NCBI GenBank assembly: GCA_030549495.1
Contig: JAUIRK010000894.1
Span: 62,001 to 126,000 of the forward strand
Source: Nectonema munidae
Lineage: Eukaryota; Nematomorpha; Nectonematoida; Nectonematidae
Length of the DNA: 64,000 nucleotides
Direction of reading: 5' to 3'
Positions within the stretch are counted from its first letter, which is position 1; each line of letters starts with the position of its first letter. Positions 48,201 through 60,200 of the stretch are shown one piece after another. Below the pieces are notes generated by a model. That model searched no databases and had not been told where the DNA came from. It was given only the letters and a program-made list of their open reading frames with translations. Position numbers and translations under genes: made by a program.

Positions 48201-51200
48201 GCTGCTGAATCTAACTTGAGATCAAAATCAACGATAGCTAAAGAGTTCAATGTACCGCTTGATATGTTATCTTGGTTGAAATCTTCTGATATAATCAAAC
48301 AATCTTGTGAAAAAGTGAGATAAAGCGAAAAAGAACAAGAAAAAGTTTTTACCCTGATGTTGAAGAGGCTCTTTTTCTCTGGTTCAAAAATGCCAGAGCT
48401 CAAAACATTCCCGTTTTAGGACCTACACTCTCAGCTAAAGTTTAAAAATTTTTCTTCAGATTTAAACCATCATGAGTTTAAATGTAGTGAAGGTTGGCTT
48501 CACAGATTCAAAAAACGCCATAATATCACTTCCCGAAAATTTGCGGTGAAGCAAAAGATGTTCCAGGAGAGCCTTTAAACGAATGGTTTGATAAAATTTT
48601 ACCACAAATTTTAAACACATACGAACCTGAAGATATTTATAATGTTGACGAGACGGGTTTATTTTTTAAATTGTTACCTTCTTCATTTGTGCTAAAAGGA
48701 GAAGAATGCAATGGGGAAAGCTGTCCAAAGAAAGGTTGACGATATTAGTAGGAGCTAACATGACAGGTAAAGATAAACTTCCTTTACTGGTGATTGGTAA
48801 ATCCTTAAAACACCGTTGTTTTAGAAATGTTAAATCTTTGCCAACAGAATATAAAGCGAACAAAAAAGCTTGGATGGATACTTCAATATTTCTTTCATGG
48901 CTGGAAAAACTTGACACTCGTTTTCGATCTGAAAAGCAACACCATTGTTCTTATATTAGACAATGTAGCATCTCATTCAAAAATAACGTTAACAAATATA
49001 ACTACAATTTTTGCCAGCAAATACAACGTCCCGTACACAACCTATGGACCAGGGTGTTATAAAAAACTTAAAATTTCATTATGGAGTGACTTTAGTTGAA
49101 AAACTGATTACAGCTGTTGACAAGGGCTCTACTTATTCTATCAACGTTCTCGATGCTCTTCATATGATCCTGCAAGCATGGTCTTCCGTCACTTCTGAAA
49201 CTATTCAAAACTGTTTTAAACACGCCGGATTTGTGCAATCTATGGAAGAAAACATTTACTCAAAATCTACCCTTTATGATAGAAGGAGCGTCTCAAGTGG
49301 AACTCCAAACATCTTTTGACTTAGAAAACTACATTGCAGTTGACGATAAATTGTTCACTTCAGCTCCTCTCACAGATGATTTTATTATAAAAGACGTATC
49401 CAGTAGGTTTTCTGATCCACGAGAGCAGAGTGGCGAAGAAGATGAAGAAAATAATTTGTCCGAACCTGTGCCAACTGCCACTACTGCCACAATGCTCTAG
49501 AACAGTGTAGTGAAGTTATGAAATTCCTGCAAGCTCAAAACACAGCCCAAGAAATGTTTGATTACATTACAAAAGTTGAAAACTTTATTAAAAAGTGCCG
49601 AAACTCTTCTTTAATTAATACAGACACGGATTAGTGATTTTTAGAAAAAAACAATTTTTTTGTTAAAAGTTTTTTTTATTTTGTTTTCTTGGGCAGTCAT
49701 CCTTGATATAGCCTCAACCTTATGAGGTATGTGTTTCAGATAAATTTATTTAAGGAAATTAAGGTTCAGTAAAAACAAAGTTGACATTTTAATTTAACCC
49801 TCGGTGAAAACAAAACTCCCTTTGTATGAACTAGAACTTGATTTCCCTCCAACTTCTTTATATCGAGGTTTTACTGTATTTGAAAACTTAAAATTTATTG
49901 GAATTTCTTCTCTACTTTTACTGGGAGGTCCGAGGGCCGGATTGCAATAATAAAGCTTAGCAGGGTGGCGGGCCGGAGGTTGCCCGCCCCTACCTATGAC
50001 TTTCGTAAATAAGTTATAGGTTAAACAAGCGTCTGCTGATTGTATACGACTACTACTTTTACAATTGATTACAATTATATAATTAAAATTGTAAATTGTA
50101 ACACTGCAAATGTAAATATTATTTTTTATATATATTTTTTCTTTAACTAGTTTCCAACACATCTATATAATTTTATTGTATACATTTTATGAAAATCATT
50201 TATACTCATTAATTTGTTATTTATCATATCCATATACATTAATCATCTAAGTTATATTGGTAGACCATCTAAGCGGAATTTTTCCTTTTGGCCATCCATC
50301 AATGTTCAATTTACTAAAGTCTATTCATTTGTCATATTACACGCAAAAACATTTTTTTCCACTTCATTTAATCATTATATTGTTGTTCTTACTTGAACTT
50401 GTAAATAAATTTCTTCTTCTTCTTCTACTAATAATGATACCTTTCTTACGATTACCAAATAAAAGCATACATACCCTTTAAAACCAACAATGTCAATTGG
50501 CCTTGACTAAGTTTCATTCGGGGTTAGGGAGAAAAAAATATTCGACTGTGATTCCGACTTCGTCTGCATAATACTTTAAAACTTGATAAATTTAACGCCA
50601 ACTTTTCGTTCCCGACTTCCACTAAAGAATGTTCACTCCATTTGCTTATAAAATTCAAATTAAAAAAACCGACTCCTATCCCTTTTGAAATCTCCGACTC
50701 GCCAACTTTTTTTTAATTTTTATATTATTTGTTATAAATTATGAAATTAGTTGATAATTAAATTAACCAAACATAGAAGTGTTATGCAAAAAAGAAAGGA
50801 AAAGTGCACCACAAAGTATATCTAAAAATCTGATCAAAATGAAGAAATGTTATCTGCTATAAAAAAGAAGAGAGTAAGACAATCGATATGCATAAAATGT
50901 TTTAAAGTAGTTTGTGCATCATTTTCACATTTATCTTGCAAATACTCTACATACATCATATTATTTTAAATAAAATGTATTTTTTGTCTTTACAAAAGTT
51001 AACATAGTTTAAATTGAGGAGTTTAAATTTTACCTAGATATTCATTTGTTCTCAAATTTTTTAACTATCAAAATATGAACTGATAGGTTGGAGATGAATC
51101 ATCGCGGTATACAGGTTGGAGATGAACCATCGTAGTATACAGGTATATAGGTAATAACTTATGTAGCATCGTCTCCCCGAATGAGGTATATCAAATCTTA

Positions 51201-54200
51201 CATCTAGCAGAATGTGAACATTGTCTCTCTAGTCATTTATACATGGCATTGAAACCATCGTAGTATACAGGTTGGAGATGAAACATCGTAGAATACAGAT
51301 TGGAGATGAATCATCGTAGAATACAAGTTGGAGATGAATCATCGTAGAATACGGGTTGGAGATGAATCATCGTAGAATACAGGTTGGAGATGAATCATCA
51401 TAGAATACAGGTTGGAGATGAATCATCGTAATATACAGGTTGGAGATAATTATATATATAAAAAAAATTAACTGTTCCCATCTTTCAAAATTTAAAATAC
51501 TTTCATTTTTGTTTTTACATCATAGACTAAAGACTTACACAAAATTTTGTTTCCTTTGATTCTTCTTCTTATTTCGGTAGTTAAAGTGGTTAACAGCGAT
51601 GAGTTTACTCAATTTTTTCATAAAAAAAGGTCAATATATATTCTCATTTGGGACCTTAATTAAGTTCCCATCGTAAGGAATTATGGTGAATCATTAATTT
51701 TCTATTATTTGAGTGATAAAAATTCTTTCATTCAAAATAAATTGGGGAAAGAAATTTAAGATTGAATAATAATAATTGTTATTATATTCCAACTGAACTT
51801 TTAGTGGAACACGTTTTTGTTGCCTCTCTTAAACAAATGATTGAATCAGCCTTCTTAAAAGTCATTCTAAAATCTCTTTACGTCAAAAATTTCGTATAAA
51901 TTCTTTTATTTTTTTTTCAGAACGGAAGATAGAAGATGGTCTCTAGTTTCAATGTCTTCTTCAGCGTTTCATCCAGTTTCAGATTCTTCTTTTCTGGTTT
52001 CCACATCTTTTATCCTTTTTACAAGATCCTGAACTCCACTTTGTTGATTCTTTTTATGTGAAAAATTTGGGATGCTCACTAATATAATTAAGACTCCAAA
52101 ATTTTCCCTTGAATAAGTTTTACGCTTGAGTTTTATTTTCGTCAATACACCATTATTATCATCTTTAACGTCGTCTTTTATTTATTACAGAAATAAAGTG
52201 AAGTCCTCTCAAAACCTTTTGAAATCCTTTTTTCGAACAAACCAAAATATCGCCATGTATTTGAATGTTTTGCACGAATGAAAAATATTTTTTTATTTTT
52301 CTTTTTTTTTGTTAAGTTTTGATTTGAAATATTTGAAAAGCATTAAAATACAACACATCACTTTTAGTTTGTTTGAAAAAAATTAAGATTTAGAAAAGTT
52401 TTGGTTTATTTCGCAAGATAAAAATTGCACATTGTAAGTCCATCGAATTGTCGGTGCGGTATAATTTTTGTTCACCAAAAAAACACATTCGTTTTTTTTA
52501 TTTTAAATGTATTACGTTAAAAAAATCTTACTTCAACGTTATATCCAATTTAGAATAAAAATATCTAAAAATTTGGCTTTTTGTAAAGAATACTGTTTTT
52601 CTTTTTTCATACCTGGAAACTATTGATATAAAAATGTATGTAATTTGATATCTCTACATATTGAAAAACCTAAGGATCCAATAAAAATTATCATTACAGG
52701 CATTGATAAAGAGGTTAATTTTCGTTCACAAGAATATTCTGAAACTTTGAAAGTTTTCATTCTTTACAAGTGTTTTATAACTAGAGGCTATTATTTACTG
52801 CATCCGATAAGTGTTAAACAAGATTTTCTCACTTCATTTTTTCCAATTTTTTATTTCATTTTATTTTCATGAAGGCTGTTTCTCTATCCCACGAAAATAT
52901 CTCACCGATGTTTCAGAATAAGCTAAGTTACGCAAACTCTTCCATGTATTCTTCATCTGTTGATCCTTTTTTTCGCTCTCTATCTGAGTGTCCATTGAAA
53001 CTGAGTTCTTCAAGCCTCAAGCTTTCCCTGAGTCCTTGGTAAACATTCCATTTACATTACTCACATATTCATGATATGTTTTCCTTGTACAAGTAAATGA
53101 GAGTTTTGCGCGATTAATAAATAAATATTCTGTATTCGAAACTACGATAAAATATGTCGGTTTATTTTTAAGTTAACCTTTTCATGCATCTGTAAATAAA
53201 GACAACATTAATTTGACGTTTTAATATTCTTTTATATTTGCGTAAACGATTAATTATATGTTATATATTATTTCCGGAACTTTTTAAGATTGAACAAGGG
53301 CAGAGAAGACATTTTTTGTACAGGATTTAATATGAAATTCGGTTTTTTGAAGGGATGGTATTGCTATATGCGAAACATCCTTTTTAATTGAATATACTAT
53401 TGTGTTTTTTAAGGCCAAATGGGGAGACAGTGATAATAAACAATTAAAAACGTTCATGTTATACGGTTTTCTTTTGAAGTTTAAATAAAATTTGTCTTCT
53501 TAAAATAAAAGCTGATAAGGTAAACACTCAGAAATTAATTTTGCTTTATTATATTTAATTCTAAATTTTAATACTATTTTTTGTCTACCCAGAGGTCAAA
53601 AACTTAGCATATCCATGTTTTCTTTGTCATAATCTTTATAGAATAGTACTTTAAGAGAAAATTGCATAACCTGAAAGTTATATATCTTGACTTTCTGTTA
53701 AACATTTGGTTAATTTTGATATTACAAAAATTTTAACACAATTATGTATTTGACGTTTAATACTTTTTTGTTATTTTCTAAAATACACTTTTTTTTTCAA
53801 AAAAAAAAGAAAAAGTAACGAAACTTTTTATTAAGCTAACGATTATGGTAACGGAGCACTTTTTTTTACTGACTTGTTTTTAGTAGTAACGATCCCAAGT
53901 ATACTATAATTTATATACCGTATAGACCTTGCTATATGATAAATCATTCGAACATTAACGAATGGAACGATTATTTCACGTTCCATTAATTTGCAACGTG
54001 GTATGATGAAATGAGTAAAAACTGATGAACTCTGCAAAGTGGTATGATGAGTGAATTTAAAATGATAAAATGTCAAGTGCTTTTAAAAATAATTTCTTTT
54101 TTGAAAAAGCGTAGACCTATCAACACCGCCTTAACTAAATATTCCTAAAACTATTTTGAAAACTAGAAAAAAATGTAAATAATTTTGCCCTGGCTATGCA

Positions 54201-57200
54201 CAATACAAAAAAGTGGTACCTCTTCTTTTTTAGAGTATTATAGTATAAAAACATGCCAAATAGTGAATAAAACTCGATATGAAAATGAAATGATTAACAT
54301 CGAAGTAAAAAATCAAAAAGATTTATGAATGTCAACAAATATAATAAGCTTTGTTTAGACTGAAAATGAGACTTTTCAATGATTCCAAAATTATTGGGAT
54401 CAAAGATCAGCAATTATTCCCATTTTTTGAAGGATTACAAGAATAAATTCTGGAGATCGGAGTTGTTAACAGGCGTTAACATTTTTTAATTCTATAAAAC
54501 AAAATCAAAAATATCAAGGCCATAACAAAAAACTTGAGAACATATTTTTTTGAATAAAAGCTTTTAAATTTTTTTTTATTAATATTCCTATCTTCCCATA
54601 AAAAACTTTCATTAAAGATAAAATTATGATATACTTTTTTTGAGATCAGGTATTCTTTATCTTCATGATTTTTGTCAACACGATGAAGCTAAAAGCCATA
54701 TGTGATCCTGTAAGATTTGTAAACACAGGCGCTTATAGACGTGTTTATGTAAGAAAATTTACCTATACGTATTTTTGTTGAAGTTTTTATTAATATTTTT
54801 TGAAATTCTTATTAAAATTCTGGTGACCCTGTTAATAAATCTATTCTAAAACAGCTTTCTGGTTGTTGTTGTTAACCCCTAGATTAACCATCTCCTTATT
54901 AATGTAATCTATTAGATCAAAGCTGAGAAATATGGAAAAATATAGAATTTTTGTTACATTTCCTCAGCATGTGCTATGGGGAAAGTGTATTTTCAGCCAA
55001 CCTACATAAAAGCCACCGTTAGGTACTGCTGACTTTATGTGTAGGTTATACTTATGTCTTTGCCACCTTCTTCAGCACATCAGTGTAGGAAAAGAAAAAG
55101 TCGATTAAAGCTTAAAAAAAGTTTCAAGCTAAATCTCCTAGCTGTGTGCATACATGTTTCTTTTCATCTATTTCAACTATACAACTAATCTAGTCTTTTT
55201 TTTAGTCCTGCATCTTTCAGTTCTTACAACAATTCAGAGATTAAGCAAATAAATGAAATTTATAAGACAAGATTTCCCAAAGTAACTTTTACTTTTATCT
55301 TCTTTCCGTTAACTTCGTTCTTGTTATCTTCACTTAGCGGTTCAATTCTTTCTGTGTAGCAAGATTAGTCGCTATATGTAAACTCGAGTGCAAGGGAATC
55401 TCGTGTATTTACGAGACCATTATATTTTACATAGCAGAACGCGATTTTCAAATATATCTCGTTCATTATTTATATGTTTCTGGAAAAAGGTTAAGACGAT
55501 TTTCAAGAATTATTCAATTATAAAATCGGCAATGAAAGCGAACCTGATAAACTTTAGCTTAATAAAAAATTTATGCATCTTTTCGTTTCAATCACCCTAC
55601 TCTTTATAAACTTGGATACGAGTATCGCTTCGGGTAGGCGAAGATTTATATGGAGATATACCAATAGATCGCAGTATGGAGTTTTCCTTCAAAAATTATA
55701 CCGAATTGGAAGACTTCATATTTTTGTTCTATCTTTGAACTTCCGTAAAACCTTTAATTTGTACATTTTTTAAATGTTGAATTTTGCTTTTTGCTGTTTA
55801 GTATCCTAAGTGTTTAATGAATCAAAGTAAGCTTGGTTTGCTTGATGTTTATTGTGTGGCTAGTCACTAACTATGATCAAAGCAAGTAGTTAAACAATAG
55901 AATACGTTTATAATTTGATAATTTTGGAAATATTATTTTTTAACCTGATCCAGGCTTTTATTCGCCTTTTTTTCAATTTTTAGGCTGCTTTAGAATTGGA
56001 AGAAAAGTTGAATAATTTCATTTTGGAGGAAGAGCAAAAATTGAATTCAATTGAGCTTAGTGATGGTGCCGCTCGATTCTTGCATCTCCAAATCAAGGAG
56101 CTGGCATTGGACTGCTTGGAAAAGTGTAGAAACAAAGTGCTCACAACTTCCTATTTCCATACACTAACATCAACCCTTTCATCCCTTGATAGCGAATTCA
56201 AGACCAAACTTGTGGATCATTTCGCCATTAAGTAATCCACTTTCCTGACATTGTGTTTTCTAGATTTTTCGCACTAGCTAGAGACCGTGCTTTCTTGACC
56301 CCTTTTGATCCCTTGTTCCTCAAGATCCTTTTTGTATGGTCATCGCCGTTGTGGCCTCTAAAGCAAGGCTTCTCAATCCCTTTATCGATTACTCCTAAAT
56401 TTATTATTTGGGGCAATTTAAACTCTTCTTCATGTGTCAGTATCGCATTCAATGGAGGAAATAATTTTCCTTTGCTGCACAGACGGCAAGGATAGTCACG
56501 ATCGGGAATCGAACAATTGGGATCCTACGCTCCCAAACTAAGGCTTATCTGCCACATCTTTTTTGATTTTTGATGAGAACACAAACTTGTATATATCAAG
56601 TTCTTATTTTACGTTTGAAATAGTCAGCTCTTGAAAAGAAGTTGCTAATTTGCCTAAACAAGCATCATTTTAATGGAAATAAAAGTGGAAAAAATCTTAC
56701 CCCTTAGAATTTCTAACTTTTTCACCAGGGCGCTTAATTCTTCAACCAAGATAGCGCCTTGCAAATTATAATGATGCATTGTATGACATTTTTACAAAAT
56801 CTTATGAAACATTTATTAATTTCGTATTAAAAATTACTTATACGATGATATTTTAGAAATTTAATGGATTTTTTAATGGGCCTCATCTTAGGAAATCCTG
56901 GATCAATGTAGGTCAAGGTAGAAATGAAGCTCACCGTAAAGTTCTTGTACTCAAAAAATTACTTGTTAACTTTTGAAGAGGCAACAAACTGAAAAAACAC
57001 TTTTTTTTTCAGAAAGTCCTAGAGTAGACATCGTTCTAGCACTACCCTGATGCATTGCGTGATGTTAAAGCACATGACGTAGTGTGACCCATTGCACATC
57101 ACATCATTAATTCTATAGTATATTCTTCCAAATTTTCTGTTGTTTCAGTAAATCGTTAACTTCCAATAAATTGAATTTACTCTTTTAAAAATTAGACCGA

Positions 57201-60200
57201 GAAATTGATGGTTAAATTTGGTGTAACCTTCAGAGTATCGATATTTTTCTTTTTTAAAACATTTTTTTGTGTAAATAAAGGGTCCAAGTCAGTCGTCAAA
57301 AAACTATGACGAGCTAGTCATTTAATGACCCACATAAATAGTGACCTAGAAAGCAAATTTGTGATCAATTCAAATATGCTAAATTTCCACAAAAATGGAG
57401 AAAGAGCCTAAAAGTGTGCCAAAAGGCAAACTTGCCAACATTTTAGATGCTTCATGGGAGATTTTCCTCCTTTTTTAAATCGAAAATCTAAATTTTTACT
57501 TCTTATTTTTTACATTATTTTTCATTTTTTTATTCAGAATCTGTTCCAAAAGTTATATACATCATTAAAATATCAATAAGTATTACTATTTTATTTGAAT
57601 TTTGAAATAGTTATATATATTCTTAACATGATACTTAAGTTTTGGGTTGTTATTTTCAAAAAAGCTGTAAAATGTTTTAAAAAAACTACTATTACAAAAA
57701 AGAGAAATTTGAAGTGTATATTGACAGAGCATAAAATATTATATATGATTTTTTATATAAAAAAAATTAAAAACAGCTTTCAGCTTACTCAACAATTTCT
57801 AAAGCAAGCACGCCTGTAACATGTGTTGTTGTCCACGTTCAAGTTCATATCAATGTATGTTAGTCTCTTTTGCATTTTGGCGTTCCATTTGCATCTTTTT
57901 TACCATATGAAAAATTATTTTTCAGTCAGCTTTAAATTTGGAAAAGATTTTTATAAAATAATAAATGTATTGCTTAAACAAATAGAAAAATTAAACCAAT
58001 CAAACTGGGACAAAATTATTATAAAAGTTATTTTGTGCTTCAAATTTAGTTTTATTTAAAAAGATATACAAGAGAAGATATATTTTCACAATTGTCAATT
58101 TCAACTTTTTGAACTTGCATTCATCGTATGAAATAACTTTTTTGAGAAAAGAACTATCACTTTATATTTTGTTATAAAATTCGATACAATTCAAATCACA
58201 AAAAACTGAACAAACCAAAAAATTTCTTCAAATTTATCTTAAATTAAAAATAACCTTTTGTTTAAGCAGGGAGAATAAATACGATTTCAAACCTAAGACA
58301 ATACTCTCAGTGGTGGTCAACATAGACAGGAATCATGTACTTTTATGTTGAAGAACCCTCTTGTACTCAAAATGTGCAAATTGATATAGGCAGAGTATAA
58401 TTATATATGTTTTTTTTTATAAAAAAATGATTAAAAACAGCCTTCTTCTCTTGTTAATCTCTGTTGTCATGTTTGCATGATTGTTTGGCTTTCACTTTGG
58501 ATCCTTTTTACTATATGAAAAATTCTTTAAAATGAGTCTTTGAGTTTGGAATAGATTTTTATAAAATAATACATTTATTGTCTAAACAAATAGAAAAATA
58601 AAGATTTATAAAAAAAAATTTGAAATTGGAGTTTATTTTGTATTCAATTTTATGAAAATTAGAAGAGGTGAAGCTACACTGAAGTCATTTTTGTTGATCG
58701 TTTCGCGAGCTGCAAGACTTTTGGAGTGTTTGGAGTTTGATCCTTTGCAATTTTACGCGGGCCTAAGTGACTGCGAAAATGAGTTGAAGGAGATGTGTGG
58801 CGAACTTAAAGTCGACATGCAAAAGTACATTGTGGAGAAGTTGGGCTTGAAGAAAGTTGATGATGATGACATTCTTGAAGGTTTTCTTAGTGCCAAATCT
58901 TGATTTTTATTATTTTTAGTTTTAATCGTTTAAAAGCAAACATGTATTGTCTTTAGCAGAATTGCGAAGTCAAAAAATAACCGATTCACTTCACTTCGAC
59001 TAAAGAAGGTCCCCTCTATTTGCTTACACCAATTAAACTTATTTTCTCATAGAACCTCCCTCCCCTCTCCCCTCCCATTTTTCAAGGACAAGTTTAATAC
59101 AACGATTTTTATAAAACTTCTGAGCTAAAAAGCTTCACATTTGTGTTACTTGTAAGTTATAATACATAAAATATTTAATGCTTAATTTTCTAATTTAAAA
59201 TAAAGACCTGCCTTTTTATAGCAAACTTTTAAAATTATTTTATCTTCACCTCCATTAGCCTTTATGTTTGGGTCGAACACAATCAATATATTTTAGAACA
59301 TTGAACCATTATATTTTAGTGTATGTATAATTTTTAAAATTTACGTACATTCCACCATTTTGAATAAAATTGGGCGCGTAATAGCAAAATCGAAATACAA
59401 TATGCACACAAAATTAGTTTTGAAATCTTTTCAATCTGGGAAGTAAAAAAGGGATTGCTGTCAAATCTATATGATTAATTATAATGATTTGTTTTTTAAT
59501 GTACTACTATATCACCCTCAACGTTTTAGGCCATTTTCCCTATCCTTAGATGAAGTTGTTAGCCTTTGCTATGATTTTTGATCTTGAAACATTTGTATTT
59601 TCTCCTTCCTGTTTTAGACTTTCACATAACGGGTCTTTCCTGGTCTTTTATTTTAAGCCTTTCCATAAATCTCCAAATTTATGACCATCTTTTTTTCGAT
59701 TTGTACGGAACTTACGTTGTATTAAAGATTTGACTATATATCTATTGGCTCTCCGTAGTTATTTTTCATGCCTAAACGGAATAAGTGAAAATACGCGATG
59801 TGAACGTCCATGCATAAATGTTTTTAGTTAACACCTTCAAATAGATTCCTCATAGTTGCATAGTTATTCTTAAAATATGAAAATACAGAAGATTTACGCT
59901 GTAGAAAAAACAACATAAAAAAATAATACATTTTATACTTTTTTCTTTCATATGTGAAAATTTTGACGTTCCACGAGGAATTACTCTTCATTTTGCGATG
60001 AATAAAAGGAATGAATGGGATTCTGAATGAATCAAGCATCAATTTGGAAATAACAAGCGCATAAAGCGAGCAATCTGATGATACTTGTAAAAATCTCATA
60101 AAACTTTTTGAATCGAGGAGCTTTATTAAATCCGATTTCACACTTTATGAATTAGAATTAGACTTTAATTTTGATTTAATTGCGTTTTCATGCCCCTCAC

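Larger units (their letters stand above)
47325..49992. mobile_element. hAT-like MITE carrying a Tigger insertion (MAST intron 2)
   Basis: The ends CAGGAGCGGGCAACC and, in reverse, TAGGGGCGGGCAACC are hAT-like. The material outside the Tigger element adds up to about 0.42 kb without coding content. The flanking 8-mers ATCTAAAC and CCTATGAC do not match, so the target duplication has decayed or the ends are misplaced. Confidence 0.6.

Noticed and set aside
51086-51450. CRISPR array
   Set aside because: Eukaryotic context and contiguous 28-bp units without unique spacers; it is a minisatellite.
55388-55773. Two + strand frames between MAST exons 5 and 6 as extra exons
   Set aside because: Exon 5 ends in phase 0 and joins exon 6 directly with the family sequence FPK-A; the frames have no MAST similarity.
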